22,825 bases of DNA. Source: Spirochaeta sp. GTDB taxonomy: Bacteria > Spirochaetota > Spirochaetia > Spirochaetales_E > Spirochaetaceae_B. Under the pieces are notes generated by a model, which saw only the letters and a program-made list of their open reading frames with translations, had not been told where the DNA came from and did no database searches. The position numbers and the translations under genes are program-made. The stretch lies in NCBI GenBank assembly GCA_030590585.1, contig JAUUYD010000003.1, positions 1 through 22,825 on the forward strand, in the 5' to 3' direction. Positions 7,762 to 15,399 of the stretch are shown piece by piece. Within the stretch, counting starts at the first letter, position 1. Every line of letters starts with the position of its first letter.

Positions 7762-9084
7762 ATGAAAACAGTACTCGTATTTGGTACATTCGATATTATA
7801 CACCCCGGTCATCAGTGGTTTCTCCGCAACGCATCCCGTCTTGGAGATAGACTTGTTGCCGTCGTATCCCGTGATAGTTTTGTTCGGGAGTGGAAAGGCA
7901 AGGCTGCCATAAAGGATGAAGAAACAAGAATTGAGGCATTGAAATCTTCAGGATTGGTACAGCAGGCAATCCTTTCTGACCGGGAGATTCGCACTTACGG
8001 TGTGATAAGTGTTGTTAAGCCGGATATTATCTGCCTTGGCCACGATCAAAAAGCTCTGCTGGAAGACCTCGAAGCCTGGATTCGCAGAACTGGTGTAAAA
8101 TCACCTGAAATTCATGTTCTGCCCCCCTGGAGACGGAAATTCTACAGTTCTTCGATACGAAATAGAGCTCTTCCAGGCGCAGGCGGAGAAGGAAAATCTA
8201 CCGATTGGCTGCTTGTGATCATGATAATTACCGCAATGAGTGTCTTCGGTTTCAGCTGGATATCCGGAAAACGTATCAGCTCTGTGGCAGCTCCCGGGAC
8301 CCTGACTTTTATCCGCTTCCTGCTCAGCGCTGTCTTTCTGATCCCGCTGATATTTATGAAACGCTTTCCTGAGAAATCGAAGGAACACAGACTATCGGGC
8401 TGGTTGTGGACCATTGCAGCAGCGCTGGCAATTTCCGCATTTAACCTGCTTTTCTTCATGGGTTTAAAAAACGGACAGGCTGGTAAAGGCGGTCTCATTG
8501 TTACCACTTTAAATCCTTTATTCACTTTCTTCATCGTCAGTCTGATGGGGCGCGGCAGACCCGGGAAAACAGCCGCGGCTGGAATGACACTGGGTGTTAT
8601 TGGCTGGGTGCTGCTGTTGGAACCCTGGCATTACACATTCAGCGAATTGATCAATTCAGGGAATCTTGCATTCCTTCTGGCAGCACCGCTGTGGTCTTTA
8701 TTCACACTATTGAACCGAAAAGCTCTGGACATCCTTAATTTCAGGCATTTCAATCTGAGATTATATATTCTGGCAGCAATTCTGATGCTGCCGTTTGCCC
8801 TGATAGAAACAGGGGGAAAGATACCCGCTGGTATGGATACGTCATTCTGGATTGACACGGTAATATTGAGTGCTGCAGTCGGGGTTTTTGGAACAGGCGT
8901 TTACTATATTGCTTCCTCAAAGCTCGGAGCTGCAAAAACCAATACCTTTACTTTTCTGGTTCCAATTTCTGCAATTTTTTTCGCCTCGGTTCTTCTCGGC
9001 GAATCACTTGAACCTCTAATGATTGCAGGGGGCCTGCTTACAATAACAGCCGTCATATTAATTAACAGCTGTAAAATGAGATAG
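7762..9084 (+). CDS. RibL/TagD-type nucleotidyltransferase fused to EamA (DMT) transporter
   Basis: This is one 440-residue open frame with two domains. Residues 1-140 are a cytidylyltransferase-like domain: FGTFDIIHPGH with the HxGH motif at His14-His17, VVSRDSFVREWKG, KPDIICLGHDQ and a closing SSSIRN. The KPDIICLGHDQ and RDS.V...KG features are closest to archaeal FAD synthase RibL, with glycerol-3-phosphate cytidylyltransferase as the alternative. Residues about 148-440 form a complete ten-helix drug/metabolite transporter with two EamA repeats. The reading is continuous, with no stop or frame change at the junction (about 140-148). I infer that the enzyme may make or modify what the membrane half moves, flavin nucleotide being one possibility. 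The ribosome site is weak. A TetR gene is divergent upstream. Confidence 0.85.
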   Translation: MKTVLVFGTFDIIHPGHQWFLRNASRLGDRLVAVVSRDSFVREWKGKAAIKDEETRIEALKSSGLVQQAILSDREIRTYGVISVVKPDIICLGHDQKALLEDLEAWIRRTGVKSPEIHVLPPWRRKFYSSSIRNRALPGAGGEGKSTDWLLVIMIITAMSVFGFSWISGKRISSVAAPGTLTFIRFLLSAVFLIPLIFMKRFPEKSKEHRLSGWLWTIAAALAISAFNLLFFMGLKNGQAGKGGLIVTTLNPLFTFFIVSLMGRGRPGKTAAAGMTLGVIGWVLLLEPWHYTFSELINSGNLAFLLAAPLWSLFTLLNRKALDILNFRHFNLRLYILAAILMLPFALIETGGKIPAGMDTSFWIDTVILSAAVGVFGTGVYYIASSKLGAAKTNTFTFLVPISAIFFASVLLGESLEPLMIAGGLLTITAVILINSCKMR

Positions 9085-9129
9085 CTCAGTTTAATCAGGG
9101 CTTAGCAATCAGTGCAGATATAAATGGTC

Positions 9130-10254
9130 TCAATCCTGCCCTGATGCATCCTCAAGATTTCTTTTGACAATTCTTGAGAATAACGGGGGTTTCTTTCTAA
9201 TACGCTTCCCCCTCTTACCGGCATTTCCCATAACCCTGGCAAAGATGGAAAGGTCTTCGGAACGTTCAAGCAGCAGCCGAACCATCACCATAAGGGGTAC
9301 CGACAGCAGCATTCCCGGAATACCCCAGATGTAACCCCAGAAAAGAAGTCCGAAAATAACAGTGACTGTATTCAGCCTCAAGCGGTTACCCATCACCATT
9401 GGATCTATAACACTTCCAATGATGAACTGGAAAATGCCTAGTACAATTCCCAATGCGAGAATGAGCCCAAAACTGTCAAATTGAATTATTGCCATGAAAA
9501 TAGGAAGCGCAGTCGCCACCAGACTGCCGATAGAAGGTATGTAGTTCAGAAGGAATGCCATGAAACCCCAGAAAAGTGCGAACTGCAGACCAAAGGCCCA
9601 ACAGATAAGACCTGCTGTAATACCTGTTGTAAAACTGATGATGGTTTTAATTCCCATGTAAGCGGAAATACTTTCCTGTGTAAGATCCCACACCTGCCGT
9701 GCTTCACCCGATTTATCAGATCCTGTCACATATTCAACATATGCCGTATATCCTGTGGCGCCGGATAGAAGAATCAGATAATACACCAGGAAAAGAACCG
9801 AGGAAGATCCAATACTGCCAAGGGCAGCGAGAGCCGTTCCAATCAAACCTGCAATATTGGCAGGTGAAACAATGCTGTTCAACTGAGTTCGAAGAATATC
9901 AACATTGACTCCCGGTATTTTATTTCCAATCAAGGCAAATGCGGCATTAATTCTTGCATTAAACTGATTTGCCAGGAATTCTTTATCCCTGATCAGCTGC
10001 TCCACTGTACCGCTGATCATGGTAAATACCAGCCAGAGAATTATCAGGGTGAGAAAAGCCACCATCAAGGTAATCAGAACTCCTGGAATACGGCGTTTTT
10101 TCAGAAAGTTCACAACGGGTAGATTCAGAATGGTCAGCATACCGGCAAGCACCAGGGGCAGCAGTAAGCCGGCAAGCTCCTTGAGAACTATGAAAACAAG
10201 AATTATCAGCATAACGAGTAGAATATTTCTTATATTCTTTGAATGGTCACCCAC
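9130..10254 (-). CDS. AI-2E-family membrane permease
   Basis: This is 374 residues with about eight membrane helices and the long central amphipathic segment typical of the AI-2E (PerM/TqsA/YdiK) family. Conserved regions such as FALFWGFMAFLLNYIPSIG and VIDPMVMGNRLRL are visible. The GTG at 10254 is chosen because AAGGGG lies 8 nt upstream; the frame extends 28 codons further to another GTG without a ribosome site. Members export signals, or in some cases act as Na+/H+ antiporters, so the substrate cannot be assigned. The C-terminal tail is basic (GKRGKRIRKK) and cytosolic. It follows the orphan barrel-like gene on the same strand after 116 nt and may share its transcript. Confidence 0.9.
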   Translation of the reverse strand: MGDHSKNIRNILLVMLIILVFIVLKELAGLLLPLVLAGMLTILNLPVVNFLKKRRIPGVLITLMVAFLTLIILWLVFTMISGTVEQLIRDKEFLANQFNARINAAFALIGNKIPGVNVDILRTQLNSIVSPANIAGLIGTALAALGSIGSSSVLFLVYYLILLSGATGYTAYVEYVTGSDKSGEARQVWDLTQESISAYMGIKTIISFTTGITAGLICWAFGLQFALFWGFMAFLLNYIPSIGSLVATALPIFMAIIQFDSFGLILALGIVLGIFQFIIGSVIDPMVMGNRLRLNTVTVIFGLLFWGYIWGIPGMLLSVPLMVMVRLLLERSEDLSIFARVMGNAGKRGKRIRKKPPLFSRIVKRNLEDASGQD

Positions 10255-10370
10255 GGCATTGCCCCTTATGGTACTCCGGTATCTCCGGATTGCTTTGTCA
10301 GGGTAATGATAATCACTATTTAAATTGATCGCCAGCACAGATTCCCGAGTGGGAACAGGAATGACAGGGT

Positions 10371-11657
10371 TTAAAATCTTCGAATCCAGCGGATTTCCGC
10401 TTTAAAGTCACTGCTTGATTCAGGTCCTCTCTGCCAGTCCCTTCCGATATCCCCGGTAAACACTGTAATAATGAACCTGTTCTTCCCCACATCCCATCTT
10501 CCTTTTATCCGGAGATCCAGCAGAAGAGGGCCCTTTGCTTTGTGCAATTCAGCATAGGTTTCCAAAAGCCATAAGCCATGAGCTGGAAAGGCATTTTCCA
10601 GCTTTATAGACCAACCATCCAAAGGCTCATATGTACCCAGAAGACCCATATGTATATATTGCCTATCCCACATCAGCCGCCCTTTTATGCGGCGACAGGA
10701 AGGAACTCCATTCCGATCCGAAAAATAATTGTTCCAGTCACTTTCCAGGGATATCTGCAGCTCACCAAAGCGCCATCCGACAGCGATACTGCCGCCATCT
10801 GAAAACCTTCGCAATTCAGTAGAAATCACTTCCATATCAGCGTTGTAATCGAGAGTGAACTGTAACCCGGTTGAAGGCCTGAAACGGCAGTCAAAACTAC
10901 TCCCTATCGGGTATATCAATCTTCTGCCATCTGCATTTCGAAAAAACTCCGATGAATATACCCCTCTCCAGCGAATCCTCCATGGTCCGTATGAGTAACT
11001 CGAAGAAATTGCACCTAACCACCCCGGCATAAGGTTCACCCCGCCGGAGAGTATAAAAGTCAGACCGCTGCCCCCCTTGTCATGAAATTGACGCAGCCGT
11101 CCTGAGATCAGGGTGAAGGGTCCCCCGGCCCTCCACGACGAGTCCGGAAACCATACATCATCATTGATGACTTCCCTTAATAATCCCGCTTCACCAAGAA
11201 ATTCCAACGACCATGTATCAGTTAGCACCGGAACGGCCCAGAGGATACCCGCATCTATATCTTTTCGCCTTTCCCATGCTGCTCCCATGCGGAAATCTCC
11301 GGACATCAGCGCCAGACCCATCCTGGATAAGGAAGTTGATCTGAGATCAGCTCGAAAAATAGTTTTTTCAGCCAGTCTTGAAAGTGCTTGAGACCCCGGA
11401 TTTCGCAGTTCCGATGCCAGGCCGGTATCTCCCAGATGACCAATGGAAAAACTTACTGTATTCAACCCGGCTACAAGCTCGTTTTTTTCACCTGATGATA
11501 TCATGTATGATGCACCGCTTGAAAAAACCGGCCCTTTATACAGCATCAACCCATGCCAACGCATAGCACCATCGAGGATTAACGAAAATTCAAGATTCTC
11601 TCCGGATAACGGAGTCCATGCCAAAATCATAAAAAATATTAAAATAATAAGTCTCAT
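10371..11657 (-). CDS. exported barrel-like protein of unknown family
   Basis: This is 428 residues from ATG 11657, which gives a clean signal peptide (MRLIILIFFMILAWTPLSG, cleavage near the Gly-Glu). An ATG nine codons upstream (11684) is possible but would add uncharged hydrophobic residues before the Arg. Neither start has a strong ribosome site. The mature part consists of many alternating, Trp- and Tyr-rich strands (for example YSYGPWRIRWRGVYSSEFF) and ends in Phe, fitting an outer-membrane beta-barrel. I do not recognise the family. It lies 116 nt upstream of the AI-2E permease on the same strand. Confidence 0.7.
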   Translation of the reverse strand: MRLIILIFFMILAWTPLSGENLEFSLILDGAMRWHGLMLYKGPVFSSGASYMISSGEKNELVAGLNTVSFSIGHLGDTGLASELRNPGSQALSRLAEKTIFRADLRSTSLSRMGLALMSGDFRMGAAWERRKDIDAGILWAVPVLTDTWSLEFLGEAGLLREVINDDVWFPDSSWRAGGPFTLISGRLRQFHDKGGSGLTFILSGGVNLMPGWLGAISSSYSYGPWRIRWRGVYSSEFFRNADGRRLIYPIGSSFDCRFRPSTGLQFTLDYNADMEVISTELRRFSDGGSIAVGWRFGELQISLESDWNNYFSDRNGVPSCRRIKGRLMWDRQYIHMGLLGTYEPLDGWSIKLENAFPAHGLWLLETYAELHKAKGPLLLDLRIKGRWDVGKNRFIITVFTGDIGRDWQRGPESSSDFKAEIRWIRRF

Positions 11658-11755
11658 AAAACATATGACTGCCTGAAACACCATTTTGCTTTAAACTCTG
11701 TACTTGCATCTGATATGGACGATATGTAAAAATACCCTCGATAGTATTTTCATTA

Positions 11756-11781
11756 CGCCGCGTTTTTTTTCAGCGCCGCGT
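11756..11781 (+). repeat. direct repeat in the ackA leader
   Basis: CGCCGCGT occurs at 11756-11763 and again at 11774-11781, an 18-bp period separated by a T run, just upstream of the ackA ribosome site (GGAGG at 11792-11796). It could be a pair of half-sites for a regulator or chance G+C-rich repetition. Confidence 0.4.
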
Positions 11782-11803
11782 CATCAATTTCGGAGGCATC
11801 ATT

Positions 11804-13135
11804 ATGGTTATTCTCACTTTGAATTGCGGCAGTTCTTCTGCAAAGTATCAGGTATATGATTGGGACAGGAAGGATGTATTAGGAGTCGGTATCGTAGAAA
11901 GAATTGGCCAAAAAGAATCTAATTTAGAACAAAAAACACCCGGGCAAGATGATTATGAGGCTCTGAAAAACTGCCCGGATCATAAAGCTGCTGTCGCATG
12001 GATTATGCAAACCCTGGTAGATCCGGATCATGGATGCATTAAAGATATGAGTTTAATCGGAGCTGTCGGCCATCGAATGGTTCACGGTGCTGAAACTTTC
12101 ACGAAATCGGTGATTGTCAACGAGGAAGTACTGTCTGAAATGGAATCCGTCAATCAGCTGGCACCGCTGCACAACCCGGCCAACCTCACAGGCATCCGGG
12201 CCGCACAGGAGGTACTGCCCGATGTTCCGCATTGCGCGATTATGGATACGGCATGGCATCAGACAATGCCGTCCACAAGCTTTATGTACGCAGTGCCCTA
12301 TGACTGGTACAAGGAACACAAGGTTAGACGCTACGGTTTCCATGGCACCAGTTATATTTATACCGCCAAAAGAGCTTCAGTCCTCCTTGGCAAAGATCCT
12401 ATGAAGACCAATCTTATCATCGCACACATCGGTAATGGATCTTCCATCTGTGCTGTCAAGGATGGAAAAAGTTATGATACGTCAATGGGAATGACACCTC
12501 TTGAAGGTTTGATGATGGGAACCCGATCCGGTGATATGGACCCGGCAATCGTTACTTACATGATGCATCAAAAAAACCTCAGTCCAGCAGAGATGGACTC
12601 CACACTCAATAAAAAGAGCGGGATACTGGGAATTACCGGTAAATACATTGACCGCCGGGATGTTCATACACAGGCCGAAAATGGAAACGAACAATGTCTT
12701 CTTGCCCAGGATATGGAAACATACAGAATTCGCAAATACGTAGGCGCATACCTCGCAGCAGTCGGAAGAATTGATGCTATTGTTTTTACAGCCGGTGTAG
12801 GCGAAATGAATCCAACCTACCGATGGAAGTCTTTAAGGGGGCTTGATGCATTAGGCATAAAAATCGATGAAAAGAAGAATACAATATCCAGGAGCCGTAA
12901 TGCCGAAACCTGTATATCCACCGATGACTCCCCAGTGAAAATATATGTTATACCCACCGATGAAGAGCTTGTGATGACAGAGGACTCCTATGCTCTGATG
13001 CAGGGTACTTACGATGTTCATACATCATTCACCTACTCTTTTCAGAGTCCTGATTACCGGAATAAGGCCAGAGATGCTGCTCTACCGGCTGATATCGCGA
13101 AGAATCCTGATCTTGAAGGTATTCTGGCAAAATGA
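11804..13135 (+). CDS. ackA: acetate kinase
   Basis: AckA converts acetyl phosphate and ADP to acetate and ATP, the energy-yielding end of fermentative acetate formation. The residues known from the Methanosarcina enzyme fall at the same numbers here: Asn7 ([10 protein letters not shown]), Arg91 (GHRMVHG), His180 (YGFHGTSY) and Arg241 (GTRSGDMDP). The C-terminal catalytic Glu lies in PTDEEL (387 or 388, against 384). At 443 residues it is about 40 longer than the common form, mostly a C-terminal extension. GGAGG precedes the ATG. No phosphotransacetylase gene is adjacent; instead it overlaps pssA by 4 nt. Confidence 0.97.
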   Translation: MVILTLNCGSSSAKYQVYDWDRKDVLGVGIVERIGQKESNLEQKTPGQDDYEALKNCPDHKAAVAWIMQTLVDPDHGCIKDMSLIGAVGHRMVHGAETFTKSVIVNEEVLSEMESVNQLAPLHNPANLTGIRAAQEVLPDVPHCAIMDTAWHQTMPSTSFMYAVPYDWYKEHKVRRYGFHGTSYIYTAKRASVLLGKDPMKTNLIIAHIGNGSSICAVKDGKSYDTSMGMTPLEGLMMGTRSGDMDPAIVTYMMHQKNLSPAEMDSTLNKKSGILGITGKYIDRRDVHTQAENGNEQCLLAQDMETYRIRKYVGAYLAAVGRIDAIVFTAGVGEMNPTYRWKSLRGLDALGIKIDEKKNTISRSRNAETCISTDDSPVKIYVIPTDEELVMTEDSYALMQGTYDVHTSFTYSFQSPDYRNKARDAALPADIAKNPDLEGILAK

Positions 13136-13851
13136 AGGAGCGGCGGCCGATCCGGGTTTTCATTCCCAATACAATAACATTGACCAATCTTGCCATTGGA
13201 TGTCTTGCGACAATGGAAGCCTGGAACGGTCGGTTTGCTGCTGCAGCTCTGTATGTATTGATATCTGCTGTTCTGGATTTTTTTGACGGTTATGCTGCCA
13301 GGATGCTCAAGGCCTATTCTGATATAGGAAAACAGCTCGACTCACTTGCCGATCTTGTGAGTTTCGGCGTCGCACCGGCTGCAATCGCCGCCGGACTGTT
13401 AAAGGCCGGAGGTACAACCGGAGTTATTCATTATCTGATTCCTTTACTGATCCCGATGTTATCTGCTGCCAGGCTGGCTAAATTCAACATTGAAAATCAT
13501 ACGGATTCTCACTTCAGAGGGATGCCTGTACCAGCCGATGCTGCGGCATTTGCCGCTTTGGCTCTAATCTACAGTTTCCCCGAATTTCCAGGGATCGAAA
13601 GATTTTTACTCCACCCTGCTTTCATAATTGCACTGATATTTCTAAACAGCTGGTTGATGATTGCACCCGTCTCAATGTTTTCATTCAAGCTCAAGAGTTA
13701 TAGACCGGCGGCCAATCGGTGGCGCTATCTTTTTGCAGTTATTGCCATCGGATTGATTGTTATATTCAAAGGTATAGGCCTTTTTTCAACGTTTATCCTC
13801 TATGTACTCGCGTCCCTTGGAATGAACATAAGACTCAGATACTCAGGATAA
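13132..13851 (+). CDS. pssA: CDP-diacylglycerol--serine O-phosphatidyltransferase
   Basis: This integral membrane enzyme joins CDP-diacylglycerol and serine to make phosphatidylserine, precursor of phosphatidylethanolamine. The CDP-alcohol phosphotransferase signature is complete: Asp52-Gly53-x2-Ala56-Arg57-x8-Gly66-x3-Asp70-x3-Asp74. The N-terminal [12 protein letters not shown] and the following helices fit PssA rather than PgsA. At 239 residues it has the usual length for the Gram-positive-type enzyme. Its ATG overlaps the ackA stop (ATGA), and AAGGAG lies just after the start, so translation is probably coupled to ackA. No phosphatidylserine decarboxylase gene is seen nearby. Confidence 0.93.
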   Translation: MKERRPIRVFIPNTITLTNLAIGCLATMEAWNGRFAAAALYVLISAVLDFFDGYAARMLKAYSDIGKQLDSLADLVSFGVAPAAIAAGLLKAGGTTGVIHYLIPLLIPMLSAARLAKFNIENHTDSHFRGMPVPADAAAFAALALIYSFPEFPGIERFLLHPAFIIALIFLNSWLMIAPVSMFSFKLKSYRPAANRWRYLFAVIAIGLIVIFKGIGLFSTFILYVLASLGMNIRLRYSG

Positions 13852-13900
13852 TTGAGTCAGGTATGAAAGATCAGCTTTTTTTGAAAAACCTAAAAATCCG

Positions 13901-13935
13901 GGTAATCCCAAAAAAAATCGATTTTTGAAATTACC
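13901..13935. terminator. possible bidirectional terminator between pssA and the DJ-1 gene
   Basis: GGTAAT (13901-13906) pairs with ATTACC (13930-13935) around the self-complementary AAAAATCGATTTTT (13913-13926), with unpaired bases between. It lies in the convergent gap of two genes. The stem is weak and A+T rich. Confidence 0.35.
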
Positions 13936-13943
13936 TCCTCAGT

Positions 13944-14495
13944 CTAATGATTAATTAACAGAACAGCCTCCGATATTTTCGCTGCTGTCTCATCCCCTTT
14001 CAGATAACGGATGATTTCTATTGCAAACTCACCGGCAGTCCCGGCACCTCGGCTGGTAATCAGGTTCCCGTCTACAACAACCCGTCGATTTGAAAATATC
14101 CCTTCAGGTACATGACTCTCAAAACCCGGATAACATGTGAAATTCCGTCCTTTGAGCAAACCGTATGAACCAAGAGCTAAAGCAGGTGCCGCACAGATTG
14201 CAGCAACCAGCCCGCCGCTATTCATAAGCTCTCTGCTGATTCGAGCCGCATCTTCCGAATCGGCAAGGTTCTTTGCTCCAGGCATACCTCCCGGTAAAAC
14301 AATTCCATCAGGAATATCTCTCAAATCCTTCAGTATAAGATCGGTATTTATGCTGATACCCCTGGCACCTGTCGGCCTCTGTGTGCCGACGCCTGCCAAT
14401 ATCACATCAAGCCCCGCCCGCCTGAGATAATCAGCAGGTGTTACAGCCTCAACCTCTTCAAAACCGTCAGCCAGTAAAATTACGATATTTGCCAT
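13944..14495 (-). CDS. DJ-1/PfpI-family protein (YajL/ThiJ type)
   Basis: This is a 183-residue single-domain protein of the DJ-1 superfamily. The nucleophile-elbow Cys is Cys101 in VAAICAAPA, equivalent to human DJ-1 Cys106, and the partner acid is Glu16 in GFEEVEA (DJ-1 Glu18). The VLPGGMPGAKNL loop is typical of the YajL/DJ-1 branch rather than of PfpI proteases. Members have been linked to oxidative and carbonyl stress protection; the exact activity is disputed. The start ATG 14495 has AAGGGAG 4-5 nt upstream. It is convergent with pssA and divergent from pgeF. Confidence 0.93.
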   Translation of the reverse strand: MANIVILLADGFEEVEAVTPADYLRRAGLDVILAGVGTQRPTGARGISINTDLILKDLRDIPDGIVLPGGMPGAKNLADSEDAARISRELMNSGGLVAAICAAPALALGSYGLLKGRNFTCYPGFESHVPEGIFSNRRVVVDGNLITSRGAGTAGEFAIEIIRYLKGDETAAKISEAVLLINH

Positions 14496-14548
14496 AGAAC
14501 TCCCTTAAGTTCAGGGTAGTGTAATAACTGCAGGTTTGTCATAAAAAA

Positions 14549-15394
14549 ATGGTAGAATACCATAATGGAAGTAAATATTTTATGGAGTTTAAGTTGAGCG
14601 TTGATGGAATGATACACAGCAGCGTAAAGAGTCTGTCCTTCTACTCCTGGAAAATATTTTCACCCTGGAAAGATCAAATAAGAGCCGGTATTACAACCAG
14701 GACAGGTGGCTGCAGTAAAGACACTCTAAGCAGCTTGAATCTAAGCCATCTTGTGAATGATATTCCGGGTACTCTTGCCGAAAATCGTGCCGCAGTTTCT
14801 CATGCTCTCGGCGTTCCCGGTGCCCCCTGGGCCGTTACCAATCAGATTCATAAATCACTGATCGGTACCGTAAAAAAAAATCCTCTGGAGCCAATTGACT
14901 CATGCGATGCCTTGTATCTGACTCATAAGAGGGTGATAGCCGCTATATTTCTTGCCGACTGCCTTCCGGTGGTAATCTTCGACCCGGTAAGAAATGTTGG
15001 TGTAATCAGCCACGCGGGCTGGCGGGGTACCGCCGTGGGTATTGGCGAATATGCAGTAAAGCATCTAGTGAAAACCGGTAGCCAGATTGAGAATCTTATT
15101 GCCGCAGCAGGACCTGGCATCGGTCCCTGCTGCTATCCTGTGGAAGAGAAGGTTGCGGAGATTTTCAATAACAGCTTTAACTACCCCGAAAATGTAGTTA
15201 TCAGAAACAATGAAGGCGGGTACAGCCTCAACCTCGAAGAAGCAAATATGGCCCGCTTGAGGGCTTGCGGTCTGAAAGAGGATAATATCGGTAGTGCCGG
15301 GTTCTGCACAGCCTGCCGGCACGATGAGTTCTTCTCCTATAGAAAACAAAGAGGACTCACCGGACGCCATGCGGCGCTGATGGTCCTCCTTTAA
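14549..15394 (+). CDS. pgeF: peptidoglycan editing factor / laccase-domain protein
   Basis: This is a YfiH/YlmD-type protein of 281 residues, formerly called polyphenol oxidase. In E. coli PgeF removes wrongly inserted L-Ser from peptidoglycan precursors; related proteins act on purine nucleosides. The metal site is intact: His101 (NQIHKS), Cys138 (ADCLPV) and His155 (SHAGWRGT). GITTRTGG, GPGIGPCCYPV and a C-terminal ACRHDEFFSYR are also family hallmarks. The start is uncertain. ATG 14549 opens the frame, ATG 14582 has GGAAG about 10 nt upstream, and 14609 is also possible; all keep the full domain. It ends 5 bp from the convergent helicase gene, leaving no room for a terminator. Confidence 0.92.
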   Translation: MVEYHNGSKYFMEFKLSVDGMIHSSVKSLSFYSWKIFSPWKDQIRAGITTRTGGCSKDTLSSLNLSHLVNDIPGTLAENRAAVSHALGVPGAPWAVTNQIHKSLIGTVKKNPLEPIDSCDALYLTHKRVIAAIFLADCLPVVIFDPVRNVGVISHAGWRGTAVGIGEYAVKHLVKTGSQIENLIAAAGPGIGPCCYPVEEKVAEIFNNSFNYPENVVIRNNEGGYSLNLEEANMARLRACGLKEDNIGSAGFCTACRHDEFFSYRKQRGLTGRHAALMVLL

Positions 15395-15399
15395 TAGAT

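Noticed and set aside
9094..9145. Inverted ATCAGGGC/GCCCTGAT considered as a terminator between the fusion gene and the AI-2E permease.
   Set aside because: The 36-nt loop is too large, there is no U tract, and the right arm lies inside the permease coding sequence.
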